Below are positions 1 through 11,760 of a stretch of DNA of 64,000 bases, piece after piece. Below the pieces are notes generated by a model. The model was given only the letters and a program-made list of their open reading frames with translations. It was not told where the DNA came from and searched no databases. Every line of letters starts with the position of its first letter. Position 1 is the first letter of the stretch. The position numbers were made by a program, and so were the translations under genes. Source of the stretch: Nymphaea colorata (taxonomy: Eukaryota > Streptophyta > Magnoliopsida > Nymphaeales > Nymphaeaceae); assembly GCF_008831285.2 (NCBI RefSeq), contig NC_045144.1:15549858-15613857 (forward strand), read 5' to 3'.

Positions 1-127
1 GGGTTTCACCCAGGCCTTCTCGTCTTTCTTTGGTTGCATTATTGGGCGTCATATAAATGATGGTCTGACTATACAAAAAGCAATGGTTTTTGGTAGTAGG
101 TGTCATGATACATCCTCGACCTTTTAG
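1..127 (+). CDS. possible 3' coding exon, cut by the window edge, unknown product
   Basis: Read from base 2, an open frame of 41 codons runs to a TAG at 125-127. It has a hydrophobic, aromatic-rich start (GFTQAFSSFFGCIIGRH) followed by a polar stretch (NDGLTIQKAMVFGSRCHD), which looks more like protein than random AT-rich sequence. No start codon or upstream exon is inside the window, and I do not recognise the family. A second short open stretch after a possible acceptor near 800 (ending at a TAG near 892) could be another exon or nothing. The call rests only on composition and the open frame. Confidence 0.3.
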   Translation, partial: GFTQAFSSFFGCIIGRHINDGLTIQKAMVFGSRCHDTSSTF

Positions 128-1548
128 GTTCTAGCGTGGTGACAGAAACCGTTTTGTTGACCAGTCAATCAGAAGGGCTTGTTGGATGAAGAACATAACT
201 TTTAATTCAAGTTAAAGTAATTGTTGCTTTACACTGCAGCAACAGATTCAGTTATTTAATCTTACTTGGTGTACATCCTTTTTAGCTTAAAAAACAGAGA
301 AAGAGTGCATTGGAGACTACATGCTGGTAGAAATGAAACCCGATAAAAAGAAATCCAGTTATCCAAAGCTCTCCTTTAGGGGATGTCTAAGGACCTCTGC
401 ATTGGTGAAAAAATCCTGGTGAAATTAATCATGAAATATATCTTGAAACCTTGGCATTTATACGTGCATTTTGTGAGAATTTCTGTTCAATCTGTCTTTG
501 GGGTTGCCTGATATATGTGTTCAATCACTTAGACATGAGATCCCTTGGCTGTTTAATTAGTTGGACTTAATGAGGATGTTATGTTTCTCATGTATGTGGT
601 TTGTCTGTGATTTAATATTGGTCGAAAATAAGTTTTTACTAAACTTGCGCATAGACACACACGTCTTGCTTTTAAGCCATGCCGTTTTCCCCTGTTTTAA
701 GTTTTTATGTCTTCTATTTTACTAGTTTTTTTTTTCCTGCCAATGGCTTTGTGTAATGATTTGCTAGTTAGTGATGCTGATTTATCATTTTACGAACAGG
801 TCAGCTATTCGGGAAGGTGATGGCGGGTGTGGTGGTAGATTAAGACGGATTTTGTTAGAATTTAGTGTGTCGAAAAAATTATCTGAGTAGTTTAAATGTT
901 TTCTATGCTGGACCTTGTAATTCTACATTTTTGTGGACGTAATGTTGTTAAGAAATGACACTAATTTGTGGTGAAATGGGACTGCCTTTATTTTTTTTTA
1001 CTTCCAATAAGACAAGTTCACATCTGAAGTCCATTTTTTTTATCCCCTTCAAAAGATAATAGTTCTACTTCTACAGTGGTAGATAATCTGTTTTGGGCGT
1101 TGTCGTTGAAGCTTAACTACTTGTGATCCAGTGAAATACAGTCGAAATCATTCGCCCTGTCGTTAGGCTAATCACGATAATACTAGTCTATAGATGGGTC
1201 GACTATGGGCTGTGGATGTCGTTGCATGTTATGACATCCGAAGAACCGACCATCTCCTGCTTATTTTGTACTTTCTTAGCTTCTATCTCTGTTTGCCCAT
1301 TTAGTTCCATAGCAAGACCGACTTCTGTAGCGTTTGCAAGCTCTTTTCTGGGGCCTAATTGCTTCATCCTCTGGCAATTTGCGCTCGTTCTTACATAGGT
1401 TAGTCCTTTTCAAGGTGAACATGATTTATCTGATTCGTTCAAAAATAAAGGTGGAGCTATTATTTTCATGCTTACATTTTGCATGTAATTTGAAAAAAAA
1501 AAGGAATCGTTTTTGTAGTTTTTTTTTAATGAAGTTGAAGTAGCACCC
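128..1548. other. non-coding stretch
   Basis: AT-rich sequence with poly-T runs and no convincing exon. It may be 3' untranslated or intergenic DNA of the possible gene at the left edge. Confidence 0.5.
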
Positions 1549-1783
1549 AACTAATAAAAAGAAGGGGCATAGCGTAGCTGGTTGAGTTAGGGGCCTGTAT
1601 TAAGGCAGGTCTTTAGTTCGATTCTCGTGGGTGTTATGTTCCTGTGTCTTAAGGCGGTAGGGCGCGGCATCTAAGCTGAAGGGTGTATCGTTGCTATCGT
1701 TGACACCGACGCAGTTCAAGACCCCGAAGGCACGGGGAATGGGGGGCTTCGGGCTTTTATATAAACAAACTAATAAAAAGAAG
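1549..1783 (+). mobile_element. tRNA-derived SINE with 16-bp target-site duplication
   Basis: A body of about 203 bp (1565-1767) begins with a tRNA-like head. A-box-like TAGCGTAGCTGGTTGAG lies near 1570 and B-box-like AGTTCGATTCTCG near 1615, the RNA polymerase III promoter layout of plant SINEs. The body is GC-richer than its surroundings and ends in a short A-rich tail. It is bounded by perfect direct repeats AACTAATAAAAAGAAG at 1549-1564 and 1768-1783, the mark of LINE-assisted insertion. A perfect 16-bp duplication suggests it is not very old. The family name is not determined. Confidence 0.85.
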
Positions 1784-4061
1784 ATTTGCAATAAGCTAAC
1801 GAAAATTCAGTTAAGCTTTTATTTTAATGTTTTAGTCAAGTTTTATTTAGAAAATTTTTGGGGTAGGGTTCTGTCAGTCATAATCCCGGTTTTCGGTACA
1901 ATGGTGAGGACGCATGTTACACGGTTCTACATCTTCCAGGAAGGACAGTGCAAGCTCCAGAAGCTGTGAATCAGCTAAGAATGTTTAAAAGGTTGTTAGC
2001 ATAAATAATTGTAAATGTATAAAAACTAATTGTAAATGTATAAAAACTATTCAAAACGAGAAAAATTTTAAGATGTTTTGAACATTTTGACAAAGCGATG
2101 CTCTTGAATTGAATTGAAGAGAGAACCCAATTCTCAGACAACACTGTTTTGTAGAGATACTCAGTCCTACGGATTCATTCCACACTGTATTGAAGGGATA
2201 CTCAGTCCTGGATCACTGGAGTAAATGTATCTTGTGGACCCCTTGAAATGCTGACTTCCTGCCGAACGGCTGCGCCTCTTAAAAGATAAAAGTTTTAATT
2301 GGGTCTAAATAGCGTGCACTTTTTGCTGAAATTTTAAAACCAAACGTCGGAATCAGCTTTTTTCTATCTTGCCTCATAGTCTTAATTAACGACATCTTCG
2401 AGTTAATGGCCAGTGAAGATCAACATTTTCCTCTCATAAGCGTATGTATGACTTTCACTAACTAAAACAGACCTTTAATAAAATACAAACATGATCTAGA
2501 CATCCATAACAGAGGAGAAAAATCGGATCCAACACTGACCAGCATATGAAAATGAAACCATGACCAATCATCTTGGAGCTATGGCCCAGTGTACCAAATC
2601 AACTGTTTTAGATCAACTGAGTACTACTTGAACAGTTGAACGGTACTCAGAAGAGAGTTTCTGCCACCTACAAATGCAAGAGAAGGATGTCTCAGGAGCA
2701 GTAGAACCGATAATGCAGACCTGTTTTTTGTGTTGGTATATATTCACTTCAGTGACTGACCGACTAAACAAAGGAGTAGACAGACAGCTTTGCAATTAGA
2801 ATTGAATTAGCCAAGGAAATTCAGGTGTAGTTTAAGATAATCCATTACCTGAACTGAGCCAAAACATACCACACCCTTGTATAAATTGAGTTCCTTATTC
2901 GACATGTAAAGATTGCCAACAGGCCAGATCTGGGACCTCTATATGTACTAGACGTCAAGTCAAAATTTGATCTCGTACAATAAAAAATAATGTAACTGTC
3001 AGGTCACATCTGATCTATCTGCAAAGCTAGTCCATGGTTTAAACCAACAAAAAATTGTGGACCTTATGGTGTTTTACATAGAGAGTTTACGGCACCAGAC
3101 CTTTTCTGTCCCTCTACATGCTCCTCTAATACGAACTCAGCAGTACAATCTTTACTGCAAGGGCTAGTGGGTGTCAGATCTCATTCAGGCACCATGCACA
3201 GTCAACCACCTTTACCACACCGGACTCATTTGCAGCAGCAAGACCATCACGTGATCGTTATGAACGAAATGGAACAAAAAGTAGCTATCGTTTGCAGCAC
3301 TGAGCAGAAAAGCAGGACACTTTCAGGAACACTAAAAAAAAAAAAAAACAGATGGCACCTTGCAGGCTGCACATGAAGCGCCTTTCAATTTTGTCAAGCT
3401 CGTTCTCACAGCGTGAGAAGTTTCAAGTCTGATGATGAAAGTGATGAAGAAGGGGATACCACCGGTGACTTGATGCATGGACAGTAAATGCCATTTATTG
3501 CTCAGATGCGCAACTTTACTGACAACCAGTGTTCGATGAGCAAGTACCAAGCCAAAAGGTCTCACCCTTTAATTCTAAGCCGAAAGAGAACACCAATAAG
3601 TGTTTTTTAAGTTGATACAAGAGATGCTATTACCCAGTTCTAGTGCAGATCAATGAAGAGACACAGAGAAAGTGAGATAATGCTTACCTACAGTAAACAA
3701 CATAGGAAGAAAGAAATTCTTCATTCTCTCCTTATTTATTTGATCATAAACAACGGGGGCGTGTTTGTAGCTTGGTTACATTACTATCTCAACATAATAA
3801 TGATACAACAAAATCTTTCTAAAAGAAATATAAGATGGAATTGATCTAGTCATTCACCAGGTTCTATTTCTTCAACAATTTCCCTCATCCCCAATTTATC
3901 ATCACAGCTCCGCCCCGTTTACAGCTCCAATTCATGCACTTTTGCAGTATTTGTTTTCAACGAAGAAAAGTAAGCAATTAAAGCAACCGGAAGGGGTAAA
4001 CTGAGGAAAGGAATCAAGACATACAAGAGAGGCGCCATGGTAGTGAAGAATACTGCTAAAA
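1784..4061. other. intergenic stretch
   Basis: No supported gene. It is AT-rich with scattered short open frames that lack ATG starts or splice context. The last 200 bases or so probably include the 3' untranslated region of the methyltransferase gene, which is read leftwards. Confidence 0.5.
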
Positions 4062-5234
4062 CTAACTGGATTTAATGGGTTTCTGCAGAATGGCGCTCAA
4101 GTAGACCTCTCCATACTTCGCCCCCCCGACATCCGTCTTGTTTCCGGTGACCCACTTGAGTCTCCGGTAGCCCAACTTCCCGATCAGCGGGGCGTACACC
4201 TTGTTCAGATCCACGGCCTTGCAGAAGAAGTGGTCGATCCACAGAATGCCACCCCCCCGGAGCACGCGATCGATGTCGAAGAAGAGGAATTCCATCGTCG
4301 TCACCGGGATCCATCGGTTCACGGCCCGATCGCAGTGCACCACGTCCATCATCCCGTCGAACAATGGGAACCGCTGCTGCATCGTCAGATGCAGCGGCAC
4401 CAAGCCCCTCAGAGCCATCACCTCGTTGTAAGGAGCGCCCAAGTCAAGCGTCGTAGACACCACTGTGACGTTCCGCTCCTTCATCCGAGCGGCGAAGGTT
4501 CCGGTGCCGCCGCCAATGTCGAGACCGAGCCGGATGGGTCCGGAATTCGCGGCCTGGACGTACTTGAAGAACACGGGAATGGTGAGGCCGGTGGCATCGG
4601 ATTGCTCCATCCATTTGGGGGAGTCAATCGAGAGATCGAAACCGGGCCGGCCAAGTCGAGTTAGGCAGTCGAAGGATTTGCAGGTGAAGCGCGACCACCT
4701 CACGGCGGCGGCGGGCAGGGAGGAGGGGAAGGGATTAGTGGGTAGGGAAGAAGGGGATTTAGGGGCAGTCAGCGAGAAGCAGCGGCGGCGGGGAAGAGGG
4801 AAGCAGCCATGGACCATGAGGCTCTCGGCGAGATCGGCGTCGTCGGGGCAGGGCTTGAAGGCTGTGTAATTCATGAAGCGGCTGAGAAGGTCAGGGTGGC
4901 TTTGGCAGGCGGTGCCGACAGAGAAAGGAAAGATGTCCTGCTCCGTGACAACAGAACGGCCGAGCGGAAGGCGCCGCTCGGCAGTATAGCGGATGAGTTC
5001 GGGAGGGATGGCGGCGTTACCGGCGGCGGATGCGGCAGAGGCGTGGCGGGCGGCAAGGTGGGTGATAGTAGCACGGATTGTGGAGAGGTGGCGGAGAAGG
5101 TGGTCCGGGACGGGCGGTGCGGGTGGGTTAGGCGGGTTGCGGATGGAGGCGAGGTGGTAGAGGGAGAAGATGTTGGTGGCCACCATCGCCACCAGCAACA
5201 GCATGTTCAGACCCATCCCCACCCCCAGCCCCAT
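4062..5234 (-). CDS. single-exon SAM-dependent methyltransferase-like membrane protein (At1g29790-like)
   Basis: Open frame of 390 codons starting at a true ATG (5234-5232). Residues about 8-30 form one hydrophobic segment, so a single-pass, probably Golgi or ER, membrane anchor is inferred. A proline-rich stem follows. The C-terminal half is a Rossmann-type methyltransferase: the glycine-rich SAM motif LGLDIGGGTGTFAARM is at about 237-251, an acidic strand end TTLDLGAP at about 261-268, and conserved VHCDRAVNRWIP at about 299-310. Length and lack of introns fit the plant family typified, from memory, by Arabidopsis At1g29790, whose substrate is unknown to me. The coding region is much GC-richer than its surroundings. 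A CT/GA microsatellite abuts the start codon in the 5' leader. Catalytic activity is inferred from the fold and not shown. Confidence 0.85.
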   Translation of the reverse strand: MGLGVGMGLNMLLLVAMVATNIFSLYHLASIRNPPNPPAPPVPDHLLRHLSTIRATITHLAARHASAASAAGNAAIPPELIRYTAERRLPLGRSVVTEQDIFPFSVGTACQSHPDLLSRFMNYTAFKPCPDDADLAESLMVHGCFPLPRRRCFSLTAPKSPSSLPTNPFPSSLPAAAVRWSRFTCKSFDCLTRLGRPGFDLSIDSPKWMEQSDATGLTIPVFFKYVQAANSGPIRLGLDIGGGTGTFAARMKERNVTVVSTTLDLGAPYNEVMALRGLVPLHLTMQQRFPLFDGMMDVVHCDRAVNRWIPVTTMEFLFFDIDRVLRGGGILWIDHFFCKAVDLNKVYAPLIGKLGYRRLKWVTGNKTDVGGAKYGEVYLSAILQKPIKSS

Positions 5235-5255
5235 CTCTCTCTCTCTCTCTCTCTA
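5233..5255. repeat. CT/GA microsatellite in the methyltransferase 5' leader
   Basis: About ten CT units lie directly upstream of the ATG as read on the minus strand. Plant 5' leaders often carry such tracts. A regulatory effect is possible but not shown. Confidence 0.75.
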
Positions 5256-5750
5256 GAATTTGAGATCTGGGAGCACAGTGAGCTCTGGGAAGCCAAGTGA
5301 AGGAGAAAGAGACTGAGAGTGGGAGTGAAAGGGAAGTCAAGCCCGCGTTAGCTGGGATACAAAATTTGTTTGTGGTTTTCTGGGCAAAAGAATCTTTTCT
5401 TTCCACGTGGCAAATAAAAAATGAAGCAGCTTATTTTTTAAGTTGTCTGAAAATTTACGTCACGGTAACACTCAGATGAGAGTGACAGAGATCTGAGAAA
5501 TGGTTTCCCAGACGTTGTTTACAAACATGAGATTTGTTTACTCATGGAAAAATAGGACCAAAATGCGTGAGTTGGGATCCATTAAGAAGTCACATGCAAT
5601 CTCTCATCTGCATGTACCTTTCGAATCTCACTGCGAAGCCGCCAAGGTTCAGTTCTTCAAAGTCATTTCTTCTTCCTTAAGTTAATTCTATTGATTGTTG
5701 ACAATTTGTTACAGCGTTCCTTGTCAAACACGCCACACCAAGATCACCAA
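5256..5750 (-). promoter_or_regulatory. presumed promoter and leader of the methyltransferase gene
   Basis: Upstream flank of the minus-strand gene. A GA-rich leader passes into AT-rich DNA. No TATA box is distinctive enough to name. The call rests on position only. Confidence 0.35.
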
Positions 5751-5754
5751 AAAG

Positions 5755-5905
5755 ATGGCTTCGAGCTGCGCAGGTGCTCGGATTGGCAGACTAGTGAGAG
5801 TCTGACCGATCATTAGTTCGATTTTCATGAGTACTATTTATTTACATGGTGACAACGGTATACAATGAGTCCACTCAGACCCCCAAAGCAGCCGAAAACA
5901 TGAGA
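5755..5905 (+). mobile_element. degenerate tRNA-related SINE-like sequence
   Basis: Holds a tRNA-like head with B-box-like TTAGTTCGATTTTCATGAGT near 5815, close to the matching part of the SINE at 1565-1767, followed by a similar run of C's and A's (GACCCCCAAAG against GACCCCGAAGG). No clear flanking duplication was found, so it is either old or only part of an element. Confidence 0.45.
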
Positions 5906-8409
5906 AAGAGGAAAACACTTCAGCCTTGTTAAATGCGTGTTTGAAAGATGCATGAATTACATTGGGATATGTTTGAAAGTATTGGATCTGAGGTCAGACT
6001 GAAATCCACTGCTGAAGCGAAGATGAATTTCAAACCGCAGAGTTGGGATCGACACCATGTTATAACAACAATGGATCTGTAGTCGAGGAGGGATTACGGT
6101 TCCACAGTTTAAGATCTGAGGGGGATGATCTATGGTAGCCTTGGATCTCATGTTTGACGCTATCAAACATATAAATTCAAAAATATGAAGTCACACTCTC
6201 CCCCTTTAAGTATAGATGCATGAATTCAAGGGTAATGAGGACCATAAACTTGAAATTTTGAAATCAGGAGTTTGACAAAATCATGAATTTTAGGTATTCC
6301 ATGTGACAAATCAGACAACCGAAATTGAGATCCGGTGGAATCAAACACCTCCAAATTAAGGATCTTGGCACTAGAACACAAAAACCCAAGAATACTCGTT
6401 AGCGTTCCAGGTGTTCCATCTCTCGCTATGAAGTACCTGGAGTGAAACAGAATTCTCAGTCCGGAGCATTCTGTTCACCGTCAAACAACTTCTCAAACAT
6501 AAAGAAGGCAAATCTAAAAGGTTTTACCCACGTGGGTTTCCGTAGAGCATATGCAAATAGAGCCCATTCATTTAACTTGAGTCAACTTGGGTTCAGTTAT
6601 ATGAGACATTTTCATGAGATTCAGGTTACTATCTCATGATCAATCGAAAATTTATTAACTAACATTAAAAAAAAAAATTCTGACTCTGCCCTAGTTTTAC
6701 CACTTAATTCAATAAAGTTGGGTCTCGATATATTTTAAACAAATTCGATAAATATGTCTCTAAAACTTTATAGTTATTCCTCCCCCCCAGGTAGCATCAA
6801 CACTCAAACGATTTAAGTACGTCCCCAAACGAGTTAAACAGAACGTGGAGGCTGAGAAATGAAATTTTGTACCAAAATCCAACGGCGGAAACATGGTTGT
6901 GGGCAATTATCTACACCAGCCTATAAAATTAGCTTTATTTATACATTTATATTTTATTTTTTAATTTTTTTGTTTTCTTACATACGTGTGCCACTTCAAA
7001 TTTAAAATTTACAAAATGGCGTCTTTTAACAACAAATTTCTTGTTCTACCAAATATTTTGCCAACATATAGAGGATCTCTAATACTACCGCTGATTCGGC
7101 CTCATGGCGGTGGAATATTTAAGAGCAAGTTGTTCATGTCCCTTGAACCTACCCTAAAGATTGAGATAGATTTGTGGACTATGGTGACATAGTGTCCCAT
7201 GAATGTACTCTTCCTCTTGAAATCTAATCAATCCGACTGTAAAGAACAGTTGCCACAAAGGAAAGAGCCTTATTCTTCACATATTCAAACTGGACTCCCA
7301 CTTTGGCTGCCACATTTCACACTCAATCCACCTTTTATCTACATATGCAAGGGAAACACCACCTACCCTTTTGATTCATTTCTAGCCAACACAGTGCAGT
7401 CTTCCTCCTCCCTCCTCCATCTTTCCCTCTTTCCCTTCTTTTAAGTTTATTTTCTTCTTCTTCTTCTTCTTCTTCTTCTTCTTCTGCCTGCAACAGTGAA
7501 TGGAACAGTGTTTTTTCCTTACGTTTTTTGTTGTTTTTTTTTTACCATTAACAGATTAGTTGGTCGTTGTTGTGGTTGAAGAACGTATATATGTGTCAGG
7601 TCTTTTCTGTTTGTTGGTCTTGCAACAAGAGCGACATCTGTGGACTTCTTAATCAAGTTCTTTCCCAAGGTCTCTTTGAAGAAGCGTGAAGCAAAAGAGG
7701 AGTACTATACTGAGAGGATCGGAGGCAACTTCCACTGCAGAAACCCCAACACTTTTCAGATCGTCTCTGTACGTGGCTGCTCTCTCCTTCACTTTCTTCA
7801 CGTTGTACGCCTGCATGAAATACAGCAGGAGACCCACCATGAGAGCAGCAGCTTCACTCTTTTTCTTGGTTGGAGAGCACCCATGAATCTCACCATGCTC
7901 ATAATTGGGAGGATTCTTCTTCATTGGAGTCGGCTTTGCTAACAATGGATGTGATCTATTGAATCATCCTATTCCACTGTCTTCTTGTTCCAAATGTTTT
8001 TCTCTGTTGTGGACTATACATCTTCTCTAGACAGATCTCTCCTTTATAGTCCAAATGTTTTGCCTTCTTGTGGATTATACAACGTTTTCTCTAGATAGAG
8101 ATCTGCTTGCAGTTTCCACTGCTATTAGTTAAGATGAAATATGTTTTCCTTTCGTAGCTATCAAGTGAACATATATTTGAGATGCTTTCTACATTAATCG
8201 CTACATTATTCAAAAACTTATTTGTTTTTCCGTCTTGACTTTCTTTTAGTATGAATGTGTTTTCGTTACTCTTGGTGCAACAATTTGTCATAGAGATAAC
8301 CCAATTAGTCTAACTATTTTTTGTGTTTTCTTAGATGAATAGCTTATTCAACATAATCTGTGTGAATTATCAATTATCAAAATATTTTCTCCAAGGAAAT
8401 TAATCTTCT
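5906..8409. other. intergenic stretch left of the duplication
   Basis: No supported gene. The region 7380-7500 is pyrimidine-rich, with a (TTC)n tract at 7452-7484, and resembles a plant 5' leader. The open frames after it (7640-7945, both strands) start at GTG and not ATG, and show no known domain, so no gene is called. This sequence lies outside the tandem repeat and appears once. Confidence 0.5.
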
Positions 8410-8527
8410 TGCAAGCTTTTGTGCATTTGATCATTGTCTATTTTAAGGTTCAGCTTGCACGATGTGCATCTACGTTATAATTGGGATTTTTTTCTATGAC
8501 CTGAATGTAATAATTAGCAATTTTAAA

Positions 8528-8547
8528 GAGAGAGAGAGAGAGAGAGG
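8528..8547. repeat. GA microsatellite
   Basis: Short AG run near the left end of copy A. The matching site in copy B (about 26,118-26,131) is shorter, so the tract has changed length since the duplication. Confidence 0.8.
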
Positions 8548-8931
8548 CAGAGGGATGTTCTTGTGGCTTTAGGTATTTGACCTAACAAGCAAAAATTGTC
8601 ATATTAATGAGATTAGACACCACTACCCAATCAGTTTAGCTACTGAGAGGGAAAAATATGATAAACTTCAATCGCAAACTTGGCTGGAATTTAGGAAGTG
8701 GAGAACATTGTAACTTTGGTTTGTTTTCATATTTTTTTGCTCTGATAATTCCAGTTTCATTTTCTCTAACTTATGTTTATATATGAATAAATAACAGATA
8801 GACGTTACATAAATCTTTAAATGAAATTGTTATAAGCTTTGATCCATGAATTCAGATATTAAATTTTACAGATTTTACAATATCAATGAGAAATGTTTGA
8901 AAAAAATTAGAAAATGATTGGAAATGGAAGC

Positions 8932-8935
<4 letters not shown>

Positions 8936-8978
<43 letters not shown>
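8936..8978. repeat. TA microsatellite
   Basis: A run of about 20 TA units in copy A. The equivalent place in copy B (near 30,272) has only a few units. Confidence 0.9.
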
Positions 8979-8980
<2 letters not shown>

Positions 8981-9833
8981 ACAAAACAATTAGATATGGA
9001 CAAGTTAGAATCTGGTATCGATTCTAAAACTTGCTGACTCATGATTAACGACAACTATTCCTAAACATTAACTATTCCTAAACATTACGCGGTCAAAAGT
9101 AAGTATTCAATGTGCACTTGGATCATGGTGAAAAGTAAAAAGATTTTTTTGTAGATTTTCTGAAAGCATTAATCTAGATTGAGAGAGAGAGAGATAATTC
9201 AGACAACATTTGATAAACTCCACCAGTAGAGAGAGAAAGAAGATAATTATGGCGACATTTGATAAACTTGACCGGTACCAAGAGCTTGTTGCAGATGAGA
9301 TATACATGAGACCTGACAGTTGGGTGTATGCCATCACCCGCATTTCAGATCCAATTAGTTATGTGATTTCTTATGAAAACAGGACTTGGGTGTACGTTTT
9401 GAGACTTGGATTTGGACATTGAGATCTAGAAAAGAAAAAACTATTTTTCTAATTTTAAAAAGATAACAAATCCAGTCTCAATATTCGATCCCTTTACAAG
9501 AAAAAAATAGATAAACTGAATTTTTTAGTTGAAATAACAAACGATAAGCATTGCTCTCTCCCAATACCGATCATTATTGCGCCGCACTTGCCAAAGTTTC
9601 CACATTTGTTCCTGATTTGTTCCAAGTTCGCCACGAATCATCTTTGTTCATTTATCTCCTGCTTTTTAAAATTTCCAAATGAACCAGTTCATTATCGTGT
9701 TTGGAAGGTAGGTAACCACAAATTAATACGGTTGCCTTTACCTCAACACACCCGTCCACTTGTGTTTCCTGTTTCTAATTTCAAGTGGTTTTCATAAATC
9801 TCCACAAGCTTTGCGCAGAAGCCATTGACGTTC
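8979..9833. promoter_or_regulatory. presumed promoter and leader of B3 gene A
   Basis: Flank conserved with 30,284-31,125 of copy B. It includes GA tracts near 9,181 and 9,232. A 57-codon open frame at 9249-9422 is shared, but its five observed differences between copies all change the amino acid, so it is not called a gene. No named binding site is claimed. Confidence 0.35.
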
Positions 9834-10712
9834 ATGGCAGAGATGGCCATCCTACCTCCTCCTGCATCTGATCTTCACAACCTCTACGTCCTTGCTGACG
9901 CTGCTGTCACCTTGCTCAACCAGCAGCAGCAGCAGCAGATGAACGCGAAGCAGGGCCACCAGCAGCAGATGAAGGCGAAGCAGGGCCACCAGCAGCAGCA
10001 GCAGAAGAAGAAGAAGAACGTGAAGCAGGGCCAGCAGAAGATGAAGGTGAAGAAAAGTATCAAGAAGAAGCAGAAACGGCCATCTCCACTTGCACCTCGT
10101 AGGGCGCAGCTGCAGCAAAGGGCTCCTGAACAGCCGCAAAGGGCTCCTGAAGGATGGCTGCTAGAGCTGGTGGCTGCGCATGGAGGCATGGGGCCACCGG
10201 CGTTCCTGTGTGCGAAGAAGTTGACGAAAAGCGACACCAACCGGAATCTCAACCGCTTCGCCATTCCAAGGAACATCGGCTACGACGTCTTGCGCCCTCT
10301 TATGGACGATGAAGAATGGAAGTCAGTCTGCAGTACAGGTGGAAGGATTGGAGGAGGAGGGCTGCGGGTGCAAAGCTACGATGGCTTTGGGTCAGTAACG
10401 CTCTGTTTCAAGTTGTGGGAGAGCAACATGATGTTTCTTTTCAATGATGGCTGGAAGCACGTCGTCAAGCGCAATGTTCTTAGGCCTGACAAGGACGTGG
10501 TTGAGGTGTGGTGCTTCAGAGATTCTGCCATGGCTCTGCACTTCGCCTTTTGTGTCGTCAAAGGAGAAGAAGAAGGAGGAGGAGGAGGAGGAGAAGAAGG
10601 AGGCAGAAAAAATGACGAGGAGGATGGAGTGGTTGAAGACGGCTTAGTAGTACTTGAGGAGGAGGCAAAGGTTGCTATGAAGGATGACAACATAGTCTCT
10701 GCCATACAATAA
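9834..10712 (+). CDS. B3-domain (DUF313-like) DNA-binding protein, copy A
   Basis: Single open frame of 292 residues from the ATG at 9834 (context TTCATGGCAGAG). The order is a short hydrophobic start; a glutamine/lysine tract at about 30-85 with repeats of the type KQGHQQQ and a basic KKSIKKKQK patch that could be a nuclear signal; a B3-like domain at about 120-243; and an acidic, glycine-rich tail. In the domain, the opening FLCAKKLTKSDTNRN, the middle LCFKLWESN and the closing DGWKHVVKRN and VVEVWCFRDS match the plant B3/DUF313 pattern. A role as a nuclear transcription factor is inferred from the family. A polyadenylation-like AATAAA lies near 10,986. The paralogue is at 31,126-32,067. 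Confidence 0.8.
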   Translation: MAEMAILPPPASDLHNLYVLADAAVTLLNQQQQQQMNAKQGHQQQMKAKQGHQQQQQKKKKNVKQGQQKMKVKKSIKKKQKRPSPLAPRRAQLQQRAPEQPQRAPEGWLLELVAAHGGMGPPAFLCAKKLTKSDTNRNLNRFAIPRNIGYDVLRPLMDDEEWKSVCSTGGRIGGGGLRVQSYDGFGSVTLCFKLWESNMMFLFNDGWKHVVKRNVLRPDKDVVEVWCFRDSAMALHFAFCVVKGEEEGGGGGGEEGGRKNDEEDGVVEDGLVVLEEEAKVAMKDDNIVSAIQ

Positions 10713-11760
10713 GAAGAAAATGAAGAAGATGAGCGCTGCTGCCATTGGGTCCACAAGAAGCGCAGGACAATCTGCGCATGAGCTTTGCTGTGCAAGATGA
10801 GGAGGGCATTAAGGGAGCTAGGGTAGGCAGGGGGTTGCTTAATTGCTTTCTTTCTGCAGATTGGTGGGTTGGGGATTTGAAGGTAGCAAGCTAGATTATG
10901 ATCTCATTTTTTGAAGTACCCACTCTTTTCTACACATTTTCTGTAAATCCATCTTCATTCTTTGAATTCTTTGTAATGACCATTCAATAAAAGTTCACAA
11001 TTGTAAGTTGTTTATTAATAACCACATACCAACATCCCTTTCGCTACTGTTTTTGCATGATCTGAAATTCTTCTACTCCAATACTTGCACAGAGATTAAC
11101 GATTTACTGTCATTTAAAAAGATTGCTTTCTCCCTAACGTACGCTCTAATGCGACATTAAATAAGCCAAAAGCTTGAAAGTAACAATATGGCAAACTACA
11201 TCAGTAGAGATCGCAGATCCTTTCCCTATTCAAATTTATCTCCAGAAAATTTTGTGATTGCAACAGGGTTTTAATCTCAGCTCTGCCCAGTGGCAGCAAT
11301 CATCTTTGACAAAAGATTTTCTCTGTCACCACCAATAATCTTCCAATCAGCTCAACCTAAACAGTTCCATGGTATGTGTCATAGATACGATCATCTTAAT
11401 GGAATACTTTATCAGATTGTGGTTCTAATTTATCTTCAATACTTTTAATCTATCTGATATATGAAGCCCTATTTTGATTAGTTTGAACAATAATTAATGT
11501 GGCTAGGACCATAACGGGTGGGACTCGGATTAATTCGTGTGGACTATTTCATAGAAATTAAGACGTTTTGGTTTGTTTCATTCTACAAACATAGATACAT
11601 ATGTTTCTAGTTCTTGTGTGGTGTTTATCTGCTCTCAAAGGTACATTAGTGAACTCAGGCTATGGATGAACACGATGAGTTAAGCATAGTTGGATGACTT
11701 GCCAAGTTAGTTCAAAAATCACCTGAGTCAGCTCGGATCGCTAGAAAACCTGGCCACGAG
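10713..11760. other. 3' flank of B3 gene A
   Basis: The first 70 bases after the stop are identical to copy B and stay open in frame for 24 further codons. A polyadenylation-like AATAAA lies near 10,986. The rest is AT-rich, and 11,441-11,745 has no counterpart in copy B. No gene is seen. Confidence 0.5.

Noticed and set aside
1565-1640. Possible tRNA gene
   Set aside because: A and B boxes are present, but the sequence does not fold into a full cloverleaf by eye and is part of a SINE with a target duplication.
7640-7945. Overlapping open frames on both strands after a TTC-rich leader-like tract
   Set aside because: The starts are GTG, there is no domain, and no supporting splice sites. Kept only as a note in the intergenic entry.
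9249-9422. 57-codon open frame before B3 gene A, with a twin at 30,549-30,722
   Set aside because: The five differences I see in the first part all change the amino acid, which fits neutral DNA and not a protein under constraint. No family match.
9852-10276. Long leucine- or cysteine-rich frames antisense to the B3 glutamine tract (same in copy B)
   Set aside because: They are the mirror of CAG/AAG repeats; low-complexity shadows of the real gene.
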